Shown: piece after piece, positions 1 to 6,587 of the stretch
Layout of the letters: the number at the start of each line of letters is the position of its first letter
Numbering within the stretch: position 1 is the stretch's first letter
Assembly: GCA_017469605.1 (NCBI GenBank)
Contig: JAFUGB010000367.1
Span: 1-13,753, forward strand
Direction: 5' to 3'
Origin: Clostridia bacterium
GTDB taxonomy: Bacteria > Bacillota > Clostridia > Christensenellales > Aristaeellaceae
DNA length: 13,753 bases
Notes under the pieces: generated by a model
What the model saw: only the letters and a program-made list of their open reading frames with translations
Database searches by the model: none
What the model was told of the DNA's origin: nothing
Position numbers and translations under genes: made by a program

Positions 1-2
1 AA

Positions 3-1532
3 ATGTTTGTTTCCGGCCTTAGCGCGGTCTGGGGCGGAGGCACTATGTTCCTGATGGTCGTTGTGGCCATCGTCCTGGGCACCATCTTTGGCGCCCTGCC
101 CGGCGTATCGGCCACCATGGCCGTGGCCCTGGGTCTCACCTTTACCTATACCATGGGCCCGGTGCCCGCCATCGTGTTCCTGACGGCCATTTATTGCTCG
201 TCCATCACCGGCGGCTCCATCACGGCCATCCTGTTCAAGATCCCGGGCGTGCCGTCAAGCGCCCCCACCACCTTTGACGGCTATCCCATGGCTCAGCGCG
301 GCGAAGCCGGCAAGGCCCTGGGCGTGGCGCTGTTCGCTTCGGCCATCGGCGGCCTGTTCTCCGCGCTGGTCATGTTCCTGCTGAGCGCGCCGCTGTCCAA
401 GGCTGCGCTGGCGTTTGGCCAGGGCGACCTGTTCGCCATCACCTTCCTGGGGCTTTCCATCCTGGTGGTGCTGGACACTGAACACATCCTGACCACCATC
501 ATCTCAGGCCTGCTGGGCCTGCTGCTGGCCTGCATCGGCCAGGACCCCATGGCGGGCGTGGCGCGCCTGACCTTCGGCCAGACCAGCCTGCTCTCCGGCA
601 TGGAAATGATCCCGGTGCTGATCGGCCTGTTCGCCGTCACCGAGGTGCTCAAGCAGACCAATGCCAAGAAGCGCCTGTCAGCTGACGACGGCGTAGGCAA
701 AGGCAAAGTAAGCACCAAAATGCCCTCGCCCAGCGAAATCTGGCAAATCAAGTGGGTCATGCTGCGCTGCGCTGTGGTGGGCACCGTGGTGGGTATCCTG
801 CCCGGCGCCGGCGCCACCATTGCTTCCTTCATGTGCTACACCATGGAGAACAAGCTGTCGAAATATCCTGAAAAGTTCGGCACCGGCATCATCGACGGCA
901 TTGCCGCTTCCGAAACCGCCAACAACGCCGCCACCGGCGGCGCCATGGTGCCCCTGCTGAGCCTGGGCATCCCGGGCGGCAACGCCGCCGCCGTGATGGC
1001 CTCGGCCCTGGCCCTCAAGGGCGTGCAGATGGGCCCCCTGCTGCTGACCAACCAGCCTGAGTACCTGTCCGCCACCTTCATCACCATGATCATCACCAAC
1101 ATCCTGATGGTCATCGTGGCCATCGGCATTGCCAAGGTGTTCGCCCAGATCCTGGCCATTCCGTATTACTACCTGGGCCCCATCATCCTGCTGCTGGCCA
1201 CCATCGGCTCCTTCTCCGAGGGCAACTTCGTGGGCGTGAGCGTCATGGTGATCGCCGGTGTAGCCGGTATCGCCATCAAGTACATGCATTTGAACTCCGC
1301 TGCCATTGTGCTGGGCCTGGTGCTGGGCGGCATGTGCGAATCGCACTTTGCCCGCGCCTTCCAGACGGCCCACATCGTTACCCATGAACTGACCTTTGGC
1401 GACATCATCGCCAAGGTATTCGGCGGGCTGTTTGGCACCCCCATCGCGGCCGTGGTCATGGCGGCCTGCATCCTGATGCTGCTCAGCCCCATCTATATGC
1501 CGCTCATCAAAAAGGCCCGCAAAAAGAACTGA
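3..1532 (+). CDS. tctA: TctA-family large permease of a tripartite tricarboxylate transporter
   Basis: Large membrane subunit of a tripartite tricarboxylate transporter. In this family it works with a small permease (TctB) and a periplasmic or lipid-anchored binding protein (TctC) to import citrate or other carboxylates using an ion gradient. Visible hallmarks are the family's internal repeat: a GALPG loop at residues 30-34 and a matching GILPGAGAT loop near 264. Also present are GGSITAILF (70-78), the loop PGVPSSAPTTFDGYPMAQRG (81-100), and SLGIPGG in the second half. The protein is almost entirely hydrophobic and ends KKARKKN. Its 509 residues match the family. The ATG lies two bases from the window edge and no ribosome site is visible. 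Family members usually carry a few more residues before the first loop, so the true start may lie outside. TctB and TctC are not seen and would be upstream. Substrate is unknown. Confidence 0.93.
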   Translation: MFVSGLSAVWGGGTMFLMVVVAIVLGTIFGALPGVSATMAVALGLTFTYTMGPVPAIVFLTAIYCSSITGGSITAILFKIPGVPSSAPTTFDGYPMAQRGEAGKALGVALFASAIGGLFSALVMFLLSAPLSKAALAFGQGDLFAITFLGLSILVVLDTEHILTTIISGLLGLLLACIGQDPMAGVARLTFGQTSLLSGMEMIPVLIGLFAVTEVLKQTNAKKRLSADDGVGKGKVSTKMPSPSEIWQIKWVMLRCAVVGTVVGILPGAGATIASFMCYTMENKLSKYPEKFGTGIIDGIAASETANNAATGGAMVPLLSLGIPGGNAAAVMASALALKGVQMGPLLLTNQPEYLSATFITMIITNILMVIVAIGIAKVFAQILAIPYYYLGPIILLLATIGSFSEGNFVGVSVMVIAGVAGIAIKYMHLNSAAIVLGLVLGGMCESHFARAFQTAHIVTHELTFGDIIAKVFGGLFGTPIAAVVMAACILMLLSPIYMPLIKKARKKN

Positions 1533-1547
1533 TTCCAAAACGCGCAG

Positions 1548-1577
1548 GCGCCATGCCGGAAACGGCATGGCGCTTTT
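1548..1577 (+). terminator. Intrinsic terminator of tctA
   Basis: A perfect 11-bp stem (GCGCCATGCCG, 1548-1558, pairing with 1563-1573) is closed by a GAAA tetraloop and followed directly by TTTT. It lies 15 bases after the tctA stop codon. There is no T-run on the other strand, so it acts on plus-strand transcripts only. Confidence 0.93.
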
Positions 1578-1872
1578 GGCATATGCTACTGCGCTTCATA
1601 TAGAAGCAGACAGAAAGAAATTTGACAGGGCGGGGCGCTTTGCCAATGCTTGCATTTCCGGTTTTGCATGAAGAACAGTATAAAAAATACCGCCGGGCAG
1701 AGGAGCTGACGGCAACTGTCCGGCGGCGTTTCGCGTTCGGAACGCATCTGCTGTCATTCCGTCCGCTGTTTCTATGATAGCCGAAAAGCATCGGTTTTCG
1801 CAAGGGCGCGGTGGCGTTTTGCCCTTTTCTTAGCGGGCGCTTAACGCTGTTTTCGCACCTGGGAGCTTAAAG
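1578..1872. other. Non-coding stretch between convergent tctA and helicase genes
   Basis: This stretch between two converging genes holds the helicase terminator (1681-1726) and otherwise nothing recognisable. The remaining bases, 1727-1872, are the likely 3' untranslated region of the helicase mRNA. A short CGAAAA...TTTTCG inverted repeat is visible around 1782-1800 but is too weak to call. An open minus-strand frame of 98 codons crosses the region. It runs through both terminators, has no good ribosome site and resembles nothing known, so it is not called. Confidence 0.6.
1681..1726 (-). terminator. Intrinsic terminator facing the helicase gene
   Basis: Read on the minus strand, an 11-bp stem (1726-1716 pairing with 1700-1690, one G-U pair) has a 15-base loop and is followed by TATTTTTTATA (1689-1679). 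It lies about 145 bases after the helicase stop codon. The T-run is on the minus side only, which fits a terminator for the helicase transcript. Confidence 0.8.
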
Positions 1873-4290
1873 TCAGGAAGGCGCTTCTTCCTCCCAATAT
1901 CCGCTCTGCCTGCGGCGGCCCTGGAAGCCGCGCTGGGTTTTATAGCAGGTATCGCACAGCCGGTAGGGCCAGTTCCAGGGAAGGCGCTTTTTGCAGGAGC
2001 GGCAGGTTTTCTGCTGCAATTTCTGGGTGGACAGAATATGGATAATGCCCTGGGAGATCAGGTCCTTCCGCCGCTGGATTTCCTCCAGGATGCGGTCGGG
2101 CTCCTCCAGAAAAAGGCGGGTATAATTATAGTACAGGTCGCAGCGCCGGTAATCGGCTTCCAGGCCGTCCAGCATCTGCACGGTGCACTCCTCCGGATCC
2201 AGCATCCGGGGGATTTCCGCCAATACTTCAATATGCTGCCCCACGCATTCGGCGTGGTACATGGCCTTCCAACGGGCCAGCAGGTCGGGCTTGGTTTCGT
2301 CAAAGGGAATGCACAGAAAACGATAAAGCAGCGTTTTATCGGTATGCTTGGTCTCCAGCATGGCGGCCAGCGTGGCCATCCGCACGGTGGAGGCCTTGGA
2401 GAAAAAGCCCTTGTCCTGCATGGCCAGCCACTGCCCGATGATCTGGGTCAGCGGCAGGGGAATGCCTAGCAGCGATTCGGGAAAGCGGATGATGGCCTCG
2501 GTCAGGGGCAGCAGCGGCTTTCCCAGGGCATGGGCTACCAGGCCCTTGAAGCCAAAGGCGTTTACATAGCCGATATCGTACTTTCCGTACCGGCCGGCGC
2601 GCCCGGCGATCTGCTTGATCTCGGCGTCGGTGAGCGTGCGGGTAATATCGCCATCAAACTTTTCGGATTCCAGGAATACCACCCGTTCAATGGGCAGGTT
2701 CATACCCATGGCGATGGCGTCGGTGGAAACCACCACTTCGGTCAGCCCCTGCCGGAAGCGCTCGGCCTGGTCCCGGCGCACGTCCGGCGGCAGCGTGCCG
2801 TAAATCAGCGATACGCGGTAGCCCTGGCTTTTCAGCTCGGCGGCCACCGCGTGCACCCGGGCCTTGGAAAAAACGATCAGCGCGTCCCCGGGACGCACCG
2901 AGCCCGGGAACTGGAAGCCCTCTTTTTCCACCTCCAGCGGGGTCATGCGCTCATGGCGCACGACCGAAAGCGTATCGCCGCATTCCAGGATCATCCGGGT
3001 CAGCAGCGCTTCGGCGTCCGGCGAGGCGCAAGCGTGAATCTCATCGGCGCACAGGCCCAGGATGGCGGCCGTCCAGGCGCCGCCCCGGTCCCGGTCGGCA
3101 ATCATCTGGCATTCGTCGATCACCGCCACGTCATAGTGCGCCTTCAAATCAGCCATTTCCACCGTGGAGGACTGTACCCGGCTGCCGGGTACCCGGATCT
3201 GTTCCTCGCCTGTGACCAGCGAGCAGGGCACATCGTCCAGGTTCAGGGCTTCAAATTGCTCGGCCGCCAGCAGCCGCAGCGGCCCCAGGTAAATGCCGTT
3301 GACGGCGCCGCGGAGGCGCTGCACACCCTCGTAGGTTTTGCCCGAGTTGGTGGGCCCCAGATGCAGGATGAAATGCCTGCGCATCCCCCGGGCCAGGGGA
3401 TACAGATCCCGATAGTGCTCGGGAATGGCGCTGAGCAGGGCCGAGCGGAGCTTTTGCTCCTGGGCATAGGCCGCGCTTGCCTGCCTGCGAAGGCGGTTCA
3501 GGCTGGGGTTTTCCCGCAGCAGCGCTTCGATGCGCTCATGAGGGAAGCGCCGCCGCACCGCCGCGCAAATGGCGTATTGTGCCTTTCGGACCACAGCCTT
3601 CAAAGCGGTGGAGATCTTTTCGCCCGATTCCAGACATACGGAGCCGCAGGCGGTCAACACGGGATAGGCGCGGTCGATTTCGGCATGGAGCAGCGCGGAC
3701 AGCGATTTGGGGTGAAAAGCCTGATTGATAAATGCCGGGGATACGCCATGATCAAAGGCTGTTTTCATCACGGCGGGCAGGATCCGGTCGGGCGGCAGGT
3801 TCTTTTTGACCAGGCGTCCCAGTTCGCTCCTGCGCAGGCTGTGCGCCGCGCGGCTTTCGGCGTCTTCAATGAAGCGGGCGGATTGCGCTTCCAAAAGCGT
3901 TTCGGGAGCGTGCCGGCGCATCAGGTCAACGGCTTCATGGGCCTTGGCCAGCGATAGCCGGCTGCGGGCCACCGACCGGAGGAAGGCCAGGCTCACCGGG
4001 TTTCCGGCTTCCAGCTCGTTGATGATCAGCGGCGCCAGGTGGTCAAACTCCTCCAAATGGTAGTCCAGCACCAGCTCGCCCCGCTGCATGCCCTGCCAGG
4101 CTTTGTCCCTGCGCCTGATCTGGAAAAAAGCGCTGTTGAAAGCCTGGCTTTGCAGGTACTTTTCCTTTTCCTCCGGCGTCATGCTCCGGGTAACGGCGCG
4201 GACCTTGTCCAGCGCTTTCTGGTACAGGTAGTTTTCCCGCTCTTTGGACACAAGCTGTATGTAGATCGGAAGCGCATCCGCTTTTTCCAT
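1873..4290 (-). CDS. Suv3-like superfamily 2 RNA helicase with C-terminal zinc-ribbon-like motif
   Basis: ATP-dependent nucleic-acid helicase closest in motifs to SUV3/SUPV3L1, which unwinds RNA for 3'-5' decay in mitochondria. Residues are numbered from the GTG at 4296. Motif I is GPTNSGKT (314-321), motif Ia GPLRLLAAEQFE (338-349), motif Ib TGEE (362-365), motif II DECQ (394-397), motif IV IVFSK (474-478), motif V STDAIAMGMNL (524-534) and motif VI QIAGRAGRYG (562-571). CxxC pairs at C765/C768 and C781/C784 form a likely zinc ribbon followed by a basic tail. The first 300 or so residues are helical-looking and match nothing I recognise. A GTG at 4296 abuts the Shine-Dalgarno sequence, whereas the ATG at 4290 sits 7 bases after AGG (4300-4298), so I place the start at 4290 (805 aa). 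Cytoplasmic RNA turnover or ribosome-related work is inference. The helicase call itself is firm. Confidence 0.9.
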   Translation of the reverse strand: MEKADALPIYIQLVSKERENYLYQKALDKVRAVTRSMTPEEKEKYLQSQAFNSAFFQIRRRDKAWQGMQRGELVLDYHLEEFDHLAPLIINELEAGNPVSLAFLRSVARSRLSLAKAHEAVDLMRRHAPETLLEAQSARFIEDAESRAAHSLRRSELGRLVKKNLPPDRILPAVMKTAFDHGVSPAFINQAFHPKSLSALLHAEIDRAYPVLTACGSVCLESGEKISTALKAVVRKAQYAICAAVRRRFPHERIEALLRENPSLNRLRRQASAAYAQEQKLRSALLSAIPEHYRDLYPLARGMRRHFILHLGPTNSGKTYEGVQRLRGAVNGIYLGPLRLLAAEQFEALNLDDVPCSLVTGEEQIRVPGSRVQSSTVEMADLKAHYDVAVIDECQMIADRDRGGAWTAAILGLCADEIHACASPDAEALLTRMILECGDTLSVVRHERMTPLEVEKEGFQFPGSVRPGDALIVFSKARVHAVAAELKSQGYRVSLIYGTLPPDVRRDQAERFRQGLTEVVVSTDAIAMGMNLPIERVVFLESEKFDGDITRTLTDAEIKQIAGRAGRYGKYDIGYVNAFGFKGLVAHALGKPLLPLTEAIIRFPESLLGIPLPLTQIIGQWLAMQDKGFFSKASTVRMATLAAMLETKHTDKTLLYRFLCIPFDETKPDLLARWKAMYHAECVGQHIEVLAEIPRMLDPEECTVQMLDGLEADYRRCDLYYNYTRLFLEEPDRILEEIQRRKDLISQGIIHILSTQKLQQKTCRSCKKRLPWNWPYRLCDTCYKTQRGFQGRRRQSGYWEEEAPS

Positions 4291-4400
4291 GAGCACACCT
4301 CGCTGAAAATACTGATCCTAATTTTATTATGGTGCGAATATTGCGTTGGATATATGAGTGCCTGGCTTGGCGTTCTTCCCGGGTTTTCTTGTCATGAAAA

Positions 4401-4415
4401 ATAAGTTAAACTTAT
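4401..4415. promoter_or_regulatory. LysR-type dyad or weak terminator between lysR and helicase
   Basis: ATAAGTTAAACTTAT is a perfect 7+7 inverted repeat around one base and contains the LysR T-N11-A pattern. It agrees at 12 of 15 positions with the dyad at 5361-5375 upstream of lysR; both read ATAA-N-TT-N-AA-N-TTAT. It starts 6 bases past the lysR stop codon. On the minus strand it is followed by TTTT, so it could instead be a weak AT-rich terminator for lysR. Sequence alone does not decide. Confidence 0.45.
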
Positions 4416-4420
4416 ATAAC

Positions 4421-5344
4421 TCAATTTTGAGTGAGCTGGGCAAGGTTGCTGCGGAAAAGCTCCATCAGCTGCAGGGCCAAGGCAGGGGGAGGGGCGCCCT
4501 TTTTCCATACGGCGGCATAGTCCCGCGCGGCGTACTGTCCCTCCAAACGGTAATAGCGCGGCGCGCGGCCATAAAAAGTGACGTGGCGCAGCATTTCCGG
4601 TACAAAGCCGCTGCCGATGCCTGCCGCCGCTAGGGCATTAACGGTATCCCAGTTCATCGTTTCATGGATGATACGCGGAGCGAAGCCTGTTTGGCGGAAC
4701 AGGTTTTCATGCATGGTACTGAATTTTTGTATGGGCTTCAGGGCAACGAAGGGCTCGCCGGCAAGGTGGCGCAATTCAATGCGCGGCAGGTCTGGGGAGG
4801 GAATGGCAAAGACGTTGATAGGGCTGTCGGCGGGCACGGCCAGGAGGATTTCTTCGGTATGAAGCACCTCATAGGCCAGGCGTGGATTTTCCGGTTCCCG
4901 CGGCAGAAAACCAATGTCAAGCTTTTCTTCCAGCAGCAGTTGTTCAATGGCGACTGAAATTTCCTCAGTTACCTGGATGCGCGCGTCAGGAAAGTTGCGA
5001 GCAAAGTAGGGCTGTACCAGCGGCAGGTAATACTTACTGTAAAAGGGAGAAATACCGAAATGCAGCGTGGCCTTGTGCGCGCTGCCCAGTTCCTGCATGC
5101 GGTGCTCCATGGCGTCGCGCCGGGCGATCAGGTCGCGCCCTTCTCGTACCATCAGGGTGCCCTCTGGAGTGAGACGCAGGCGATGGGTGCGCTTTTCCAG
5201 AAGAGTTACGCCCAATTCCTGCTCCATGCGGCGGATGGCTTGGCTCAGCGCCGGCTGACTGATGTAGAGCCGTTCTGCCGCCAGGGAAAAGCTGCCCTCT
5301 TCCGATAGGGCGATCAGATATTCGATCATGCGAAAAGAGACCAT
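4421..5344 (-). CDS. LysR-family transcriptional regulator
   Basis: One-component DNA-binding regulator of the LysR family, 307 residues, the usual length. The N-terminal winged helix-turn-helix is clear: residues 18-41 include SFSLAAERLYISQPALSQAI, followed by EQELGVTLLEKRTHRLRLTPEG (41-62) and a linker helix. From about residue 92 there is a periplasmic-binding-like effector domain (ATLHFGISPFYSKYYLP, then LDIGFLPRE and a C-terminal AAGIGSGFVPEM). The ATG is preceded by GGAGG with a 7-base gap, which fixes the start. It is divergent from the TRAP operon and shares a 143-base control region with it. By the usual logic of this family it probably controls that operon and itself, with the transported compound or a product as effector. 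The effector is not predictable here. Confidence 0.95.
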   Translation of the reverse strand: MVSFRMIEYLIALSEEGSFSLAAERLYISQPALSQAIRRMEQELGVTLLEKRTHRLRLTPEGTLMVREGRDLIARRDAMEHRMQELGSAHKATLHFGISPFYSKYYLPLVQPYFARNFPDARIQVTEEISVAIEQLLLEEKLDIGFLPREPENPRLAYEVLHTEEILLAVPADSPINVFAIPSPDLPRIELRHLAGEPFVALKPIQKFSTMHENLFRQTGFAPRIIHETMNWDTVNALAAAGIGSGFVPEMLRHVTFYGRAPRYYRLEGQYAARDYAAVWKKGAPPPALALQLMELFRSNLAQLTQN

Positions 5345-5356
5345 GGCCGCGCCTCC

Positions 5357-5388
5357 AATTATAACTTCAAATTATAATTTAATTATAC
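5357..5388. promoter_or_regulatory. AT-rich LysR-type operator cluster
   Basis: Two overlapping dyads lie here: ATAACTTCAAATTAT (5361-5375, ATAA/TTAT arms, T-N11-A) and ATAATTTAATTAT (5374-5386, perfect 6+6 around one base). The heptamer AATTATA also occurs three times in direct orientation, starting at 5357, 5370 and 5381, so spacings are 13 and 11 bases, close to helical repeats. The cluster overlaps the lysR -10 box and lies just upstream of the -35 box of the TRAP operon. That arrangement is expected for LysR autorepression with activation of the divergent operon. Binding by this regulator is inferred. Confidence 0.6.
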
Positions 5389-5410
5389 AACGGTATTTGA
5401 CTTCCCGCAA
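5382..5410 (-). promoter_or_regulatory. lysR promoter
   Basis: On the minus strand TTGCGG (5410-5405) and a perfect TATAAT (5387-5382) are separated by 17 bases. This places the transcript start roughly 30 bases before the lysR ATG. A second TATAAT lies at 5376-5371 without a matching -35. Both -10 candidates sit inside the proposed operator cluster. Confidence 0.6.
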
Positions 5411-5425
5411 TCCTTCCGTTAAAAT
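5397..5425 (+). promoter_or_regulatory. Promoter of the TRAP operon
   Basis: TTGACT (5397-5402) and TAAAAT (5420-5425) are separated by exactly 17 bases, a good sigma-70-type promoter. Transcription would start near 5432, about 55 bases before the binding-protein ATG. It runs face to face with the lysR promoter and has the AT-rich dyads immediately upstream, in the position from which LysR activators usually act. Confidence 0.7.
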
Positions 5426-5487
5426 TAAATCAATACCCGACAGGATACCGGGAAATGAAAAAATATGCGGAAGGAAGGTATGAACAA

Positions 5488-6492
5488 ATGAAGCGTTTCT
5501 CTACCCGTATCGTTGCCCTTGTCCTCGCCGTAATGATGCTGTGCAGCTTCTCTGCGGCAGCGCTGGCCAAGACTACTTACCTGACCATGGCCGCCGTGGC
5601 ATCCAGTTCCGGCCTGTTTCCCTACGTTGTTTCCATTGGCAAGGTACTTAACACCTATTGCCCGGATTACAACATTACCGTATCTGAGTCCGGCGGTAAC
5701 GTGGACAACACGAAACGCCTGCGCAACGGTGAGGTAAAGATTGCTAACTCAATTTCCAATACCGACTATGAAAGCTATACCGGCACCGGCACCACCTTCG
5801 ATGGCGATCCCTTCACGGATTTCCGCATTCTGTGGTACTATGAAAAGAGCCCCATCCAGATCTGTGTGGCGGCTGATTCCGGCATTGAAACCATCCATGA
5901 CCTGGATGGGAAATCCTTCAACCCCGGCGGCACCGGCACTGCGGCTTCCGTGGTCATCCATGCCGCGTTCGACGCCCTGGATATCCATCCGGATTACTTT
6001 GAAGCTGGCCAGGCTGATGCGGCGGATGCTTACGCCAACCGCCAGATCGTCGGCGCCGTCAAGACCGGCCCCGCGCCCGACAGCTACGTCATGCAGCTGA
6101 ATTCAAGCCGTCCTGTGCGCATTCTCTCGATCTCCGATGAGGATATGGAAAAGATCCTTGAGGCTATTCCCAGCGTCAAGAGCGCCATCGTGGCGGCCAA
6201 CTCCTACGAAGGCATTGACTATGACGCCCAGTGCATTTCTACCTACCAGGGTGTGCAGGTGAGCATGGACTTTACCCAGGAGGAGGGCTATGCCTTCTTT
6301 AAAGCCATGTGGGAAGATGGCAAGGAAATCTGGCAGAACGCTTACCCCGTGGGTGCCGAAAACGATGTGCCTGCTATGACTCTGCAGGCTGCTGCCACTC
6401 CGCTGCATGCAGGCACCGTGCAGTACTTGGTGGAGCATGGCTATGAAGTGCCCGAGGATCTGATCCCCGAAGAGTACGTGCCCGTACAATAA
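5488..6492 (+). CDS. TRAP transporter solute-binding protein, TAXI family
   Basis: Extracytoplasmic receptor that captures a small organic anion and passes it to a TRAP permease. It starts with a clear secretion signal: KR near the N-terminus, a hydrophobic core, and AALA before the likely cut at residue 27. The mature part shows TAXI/NMT1-type features: TYLTMAAVASSSGLFPYV, then NGEVKIANSISNTDY, then LDGKSFNPGGTGTAA, where TAXI proteins carry a glycine-rich ligand loop. Length (334 aa) is typical. An in-frame ATG at 5455 would add 11 polar residues before the signal peptide. The ATG at 5488 has AAGGAAGGT (5471-5479) 8 bases upstream, so I use it. No lipobox cysteine is seen (C19 lacks the right context), so anchoring in a Gram-positive cell would depend on the permease or wall. 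TAXI ligands are poorly known and the substrate is undetermined. Confidence 0.92.
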   Translation: MKRFSTRIVALVLAVMMLCSFSAAALAKTTYLTMAAVASSSGLFPYVVSIGKVLNTYCPDYNITVSESGGNVDNTKRLRNGEVKIANSISNTDYESYTGTGTTFDGDPFTDFRILWYYEKSPIQICVAADSGIETIHDLDGKSFNPGGTGTAASVVIHAAFDALDIHPDYFEAGQADAADAYANRQIVGAVKTGPAPDSYVMQLNSSRPVRILSISDEDMEKILEAIPSVKSAIVAANSYEGIDYDAQCISTYQGVQVSMDFTQEEGYAFFKAMWEDGKEIWQNAYPVGAENDVPAMTLQAAATPLHAGTVQYLVEHGYEVPEDLIPEEYVPVQ

Positions 6493-6521
6493 AACTTCCG
6501 AAAAAAACGACATAGCCTTGC

Positions 6522-6570
6522 AGGGCGCCGTACGCCAGCCAATCGGCGCGCGGCGCCCTCTTCTTTTCTT
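6522..6570 (+). promoter_or_regulatory. Intercistronic stem-loop between TAXI gene and permease
   Basis: AGGGCGCCG (6522-6530) pairs perfectly with CGGCGCCCT (6551-6559), with a 20-base loop, followed by CTTCTTTTCTT (6560-6570). The T-rich tail makes it a partial terminator or attenuator. It could also shield the binding-protein mRNA from 3' decay. Either would give more receptor than permease, as is common in binding-protein operons. It ends directly at the permease ribosome site. Confidence 0.7.
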
Positions 6571-6587
6571 GAAAGGACGTGCATCCT

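Noticed and set aside
678..1568. Minus-strand open frame of 296 codons inside tctA
   Set aside because: It is antisense to TctA, begins inside the tctA terminator hairpin, and has biased H, G, D and Q composition.
1507..1803. Minus-strand 98-codon frame between tctA and helicase
   Set aside because: It crosses two opposing terminators and the end of tctA, has no good ribosome site and no recognisable domain.
2530..3957. Long plus-strand open frame (475 codons) inside the helicase gene
   Set aside because: It is antisense to a gene with complete helicase motifs. Its translation is low-complexity, rich in G, H, Q and P, and matches no family; long antisense frames are common in GC-rich coding DNA.
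5455..5487. Earlier ATG as start of the TAXI binding protein
   Set aside because: It would put 11 polar residues ahead of a clean signal peptide and has only a weak ribosome site. The AAGGAAGGT site serves the ATG at 5488.
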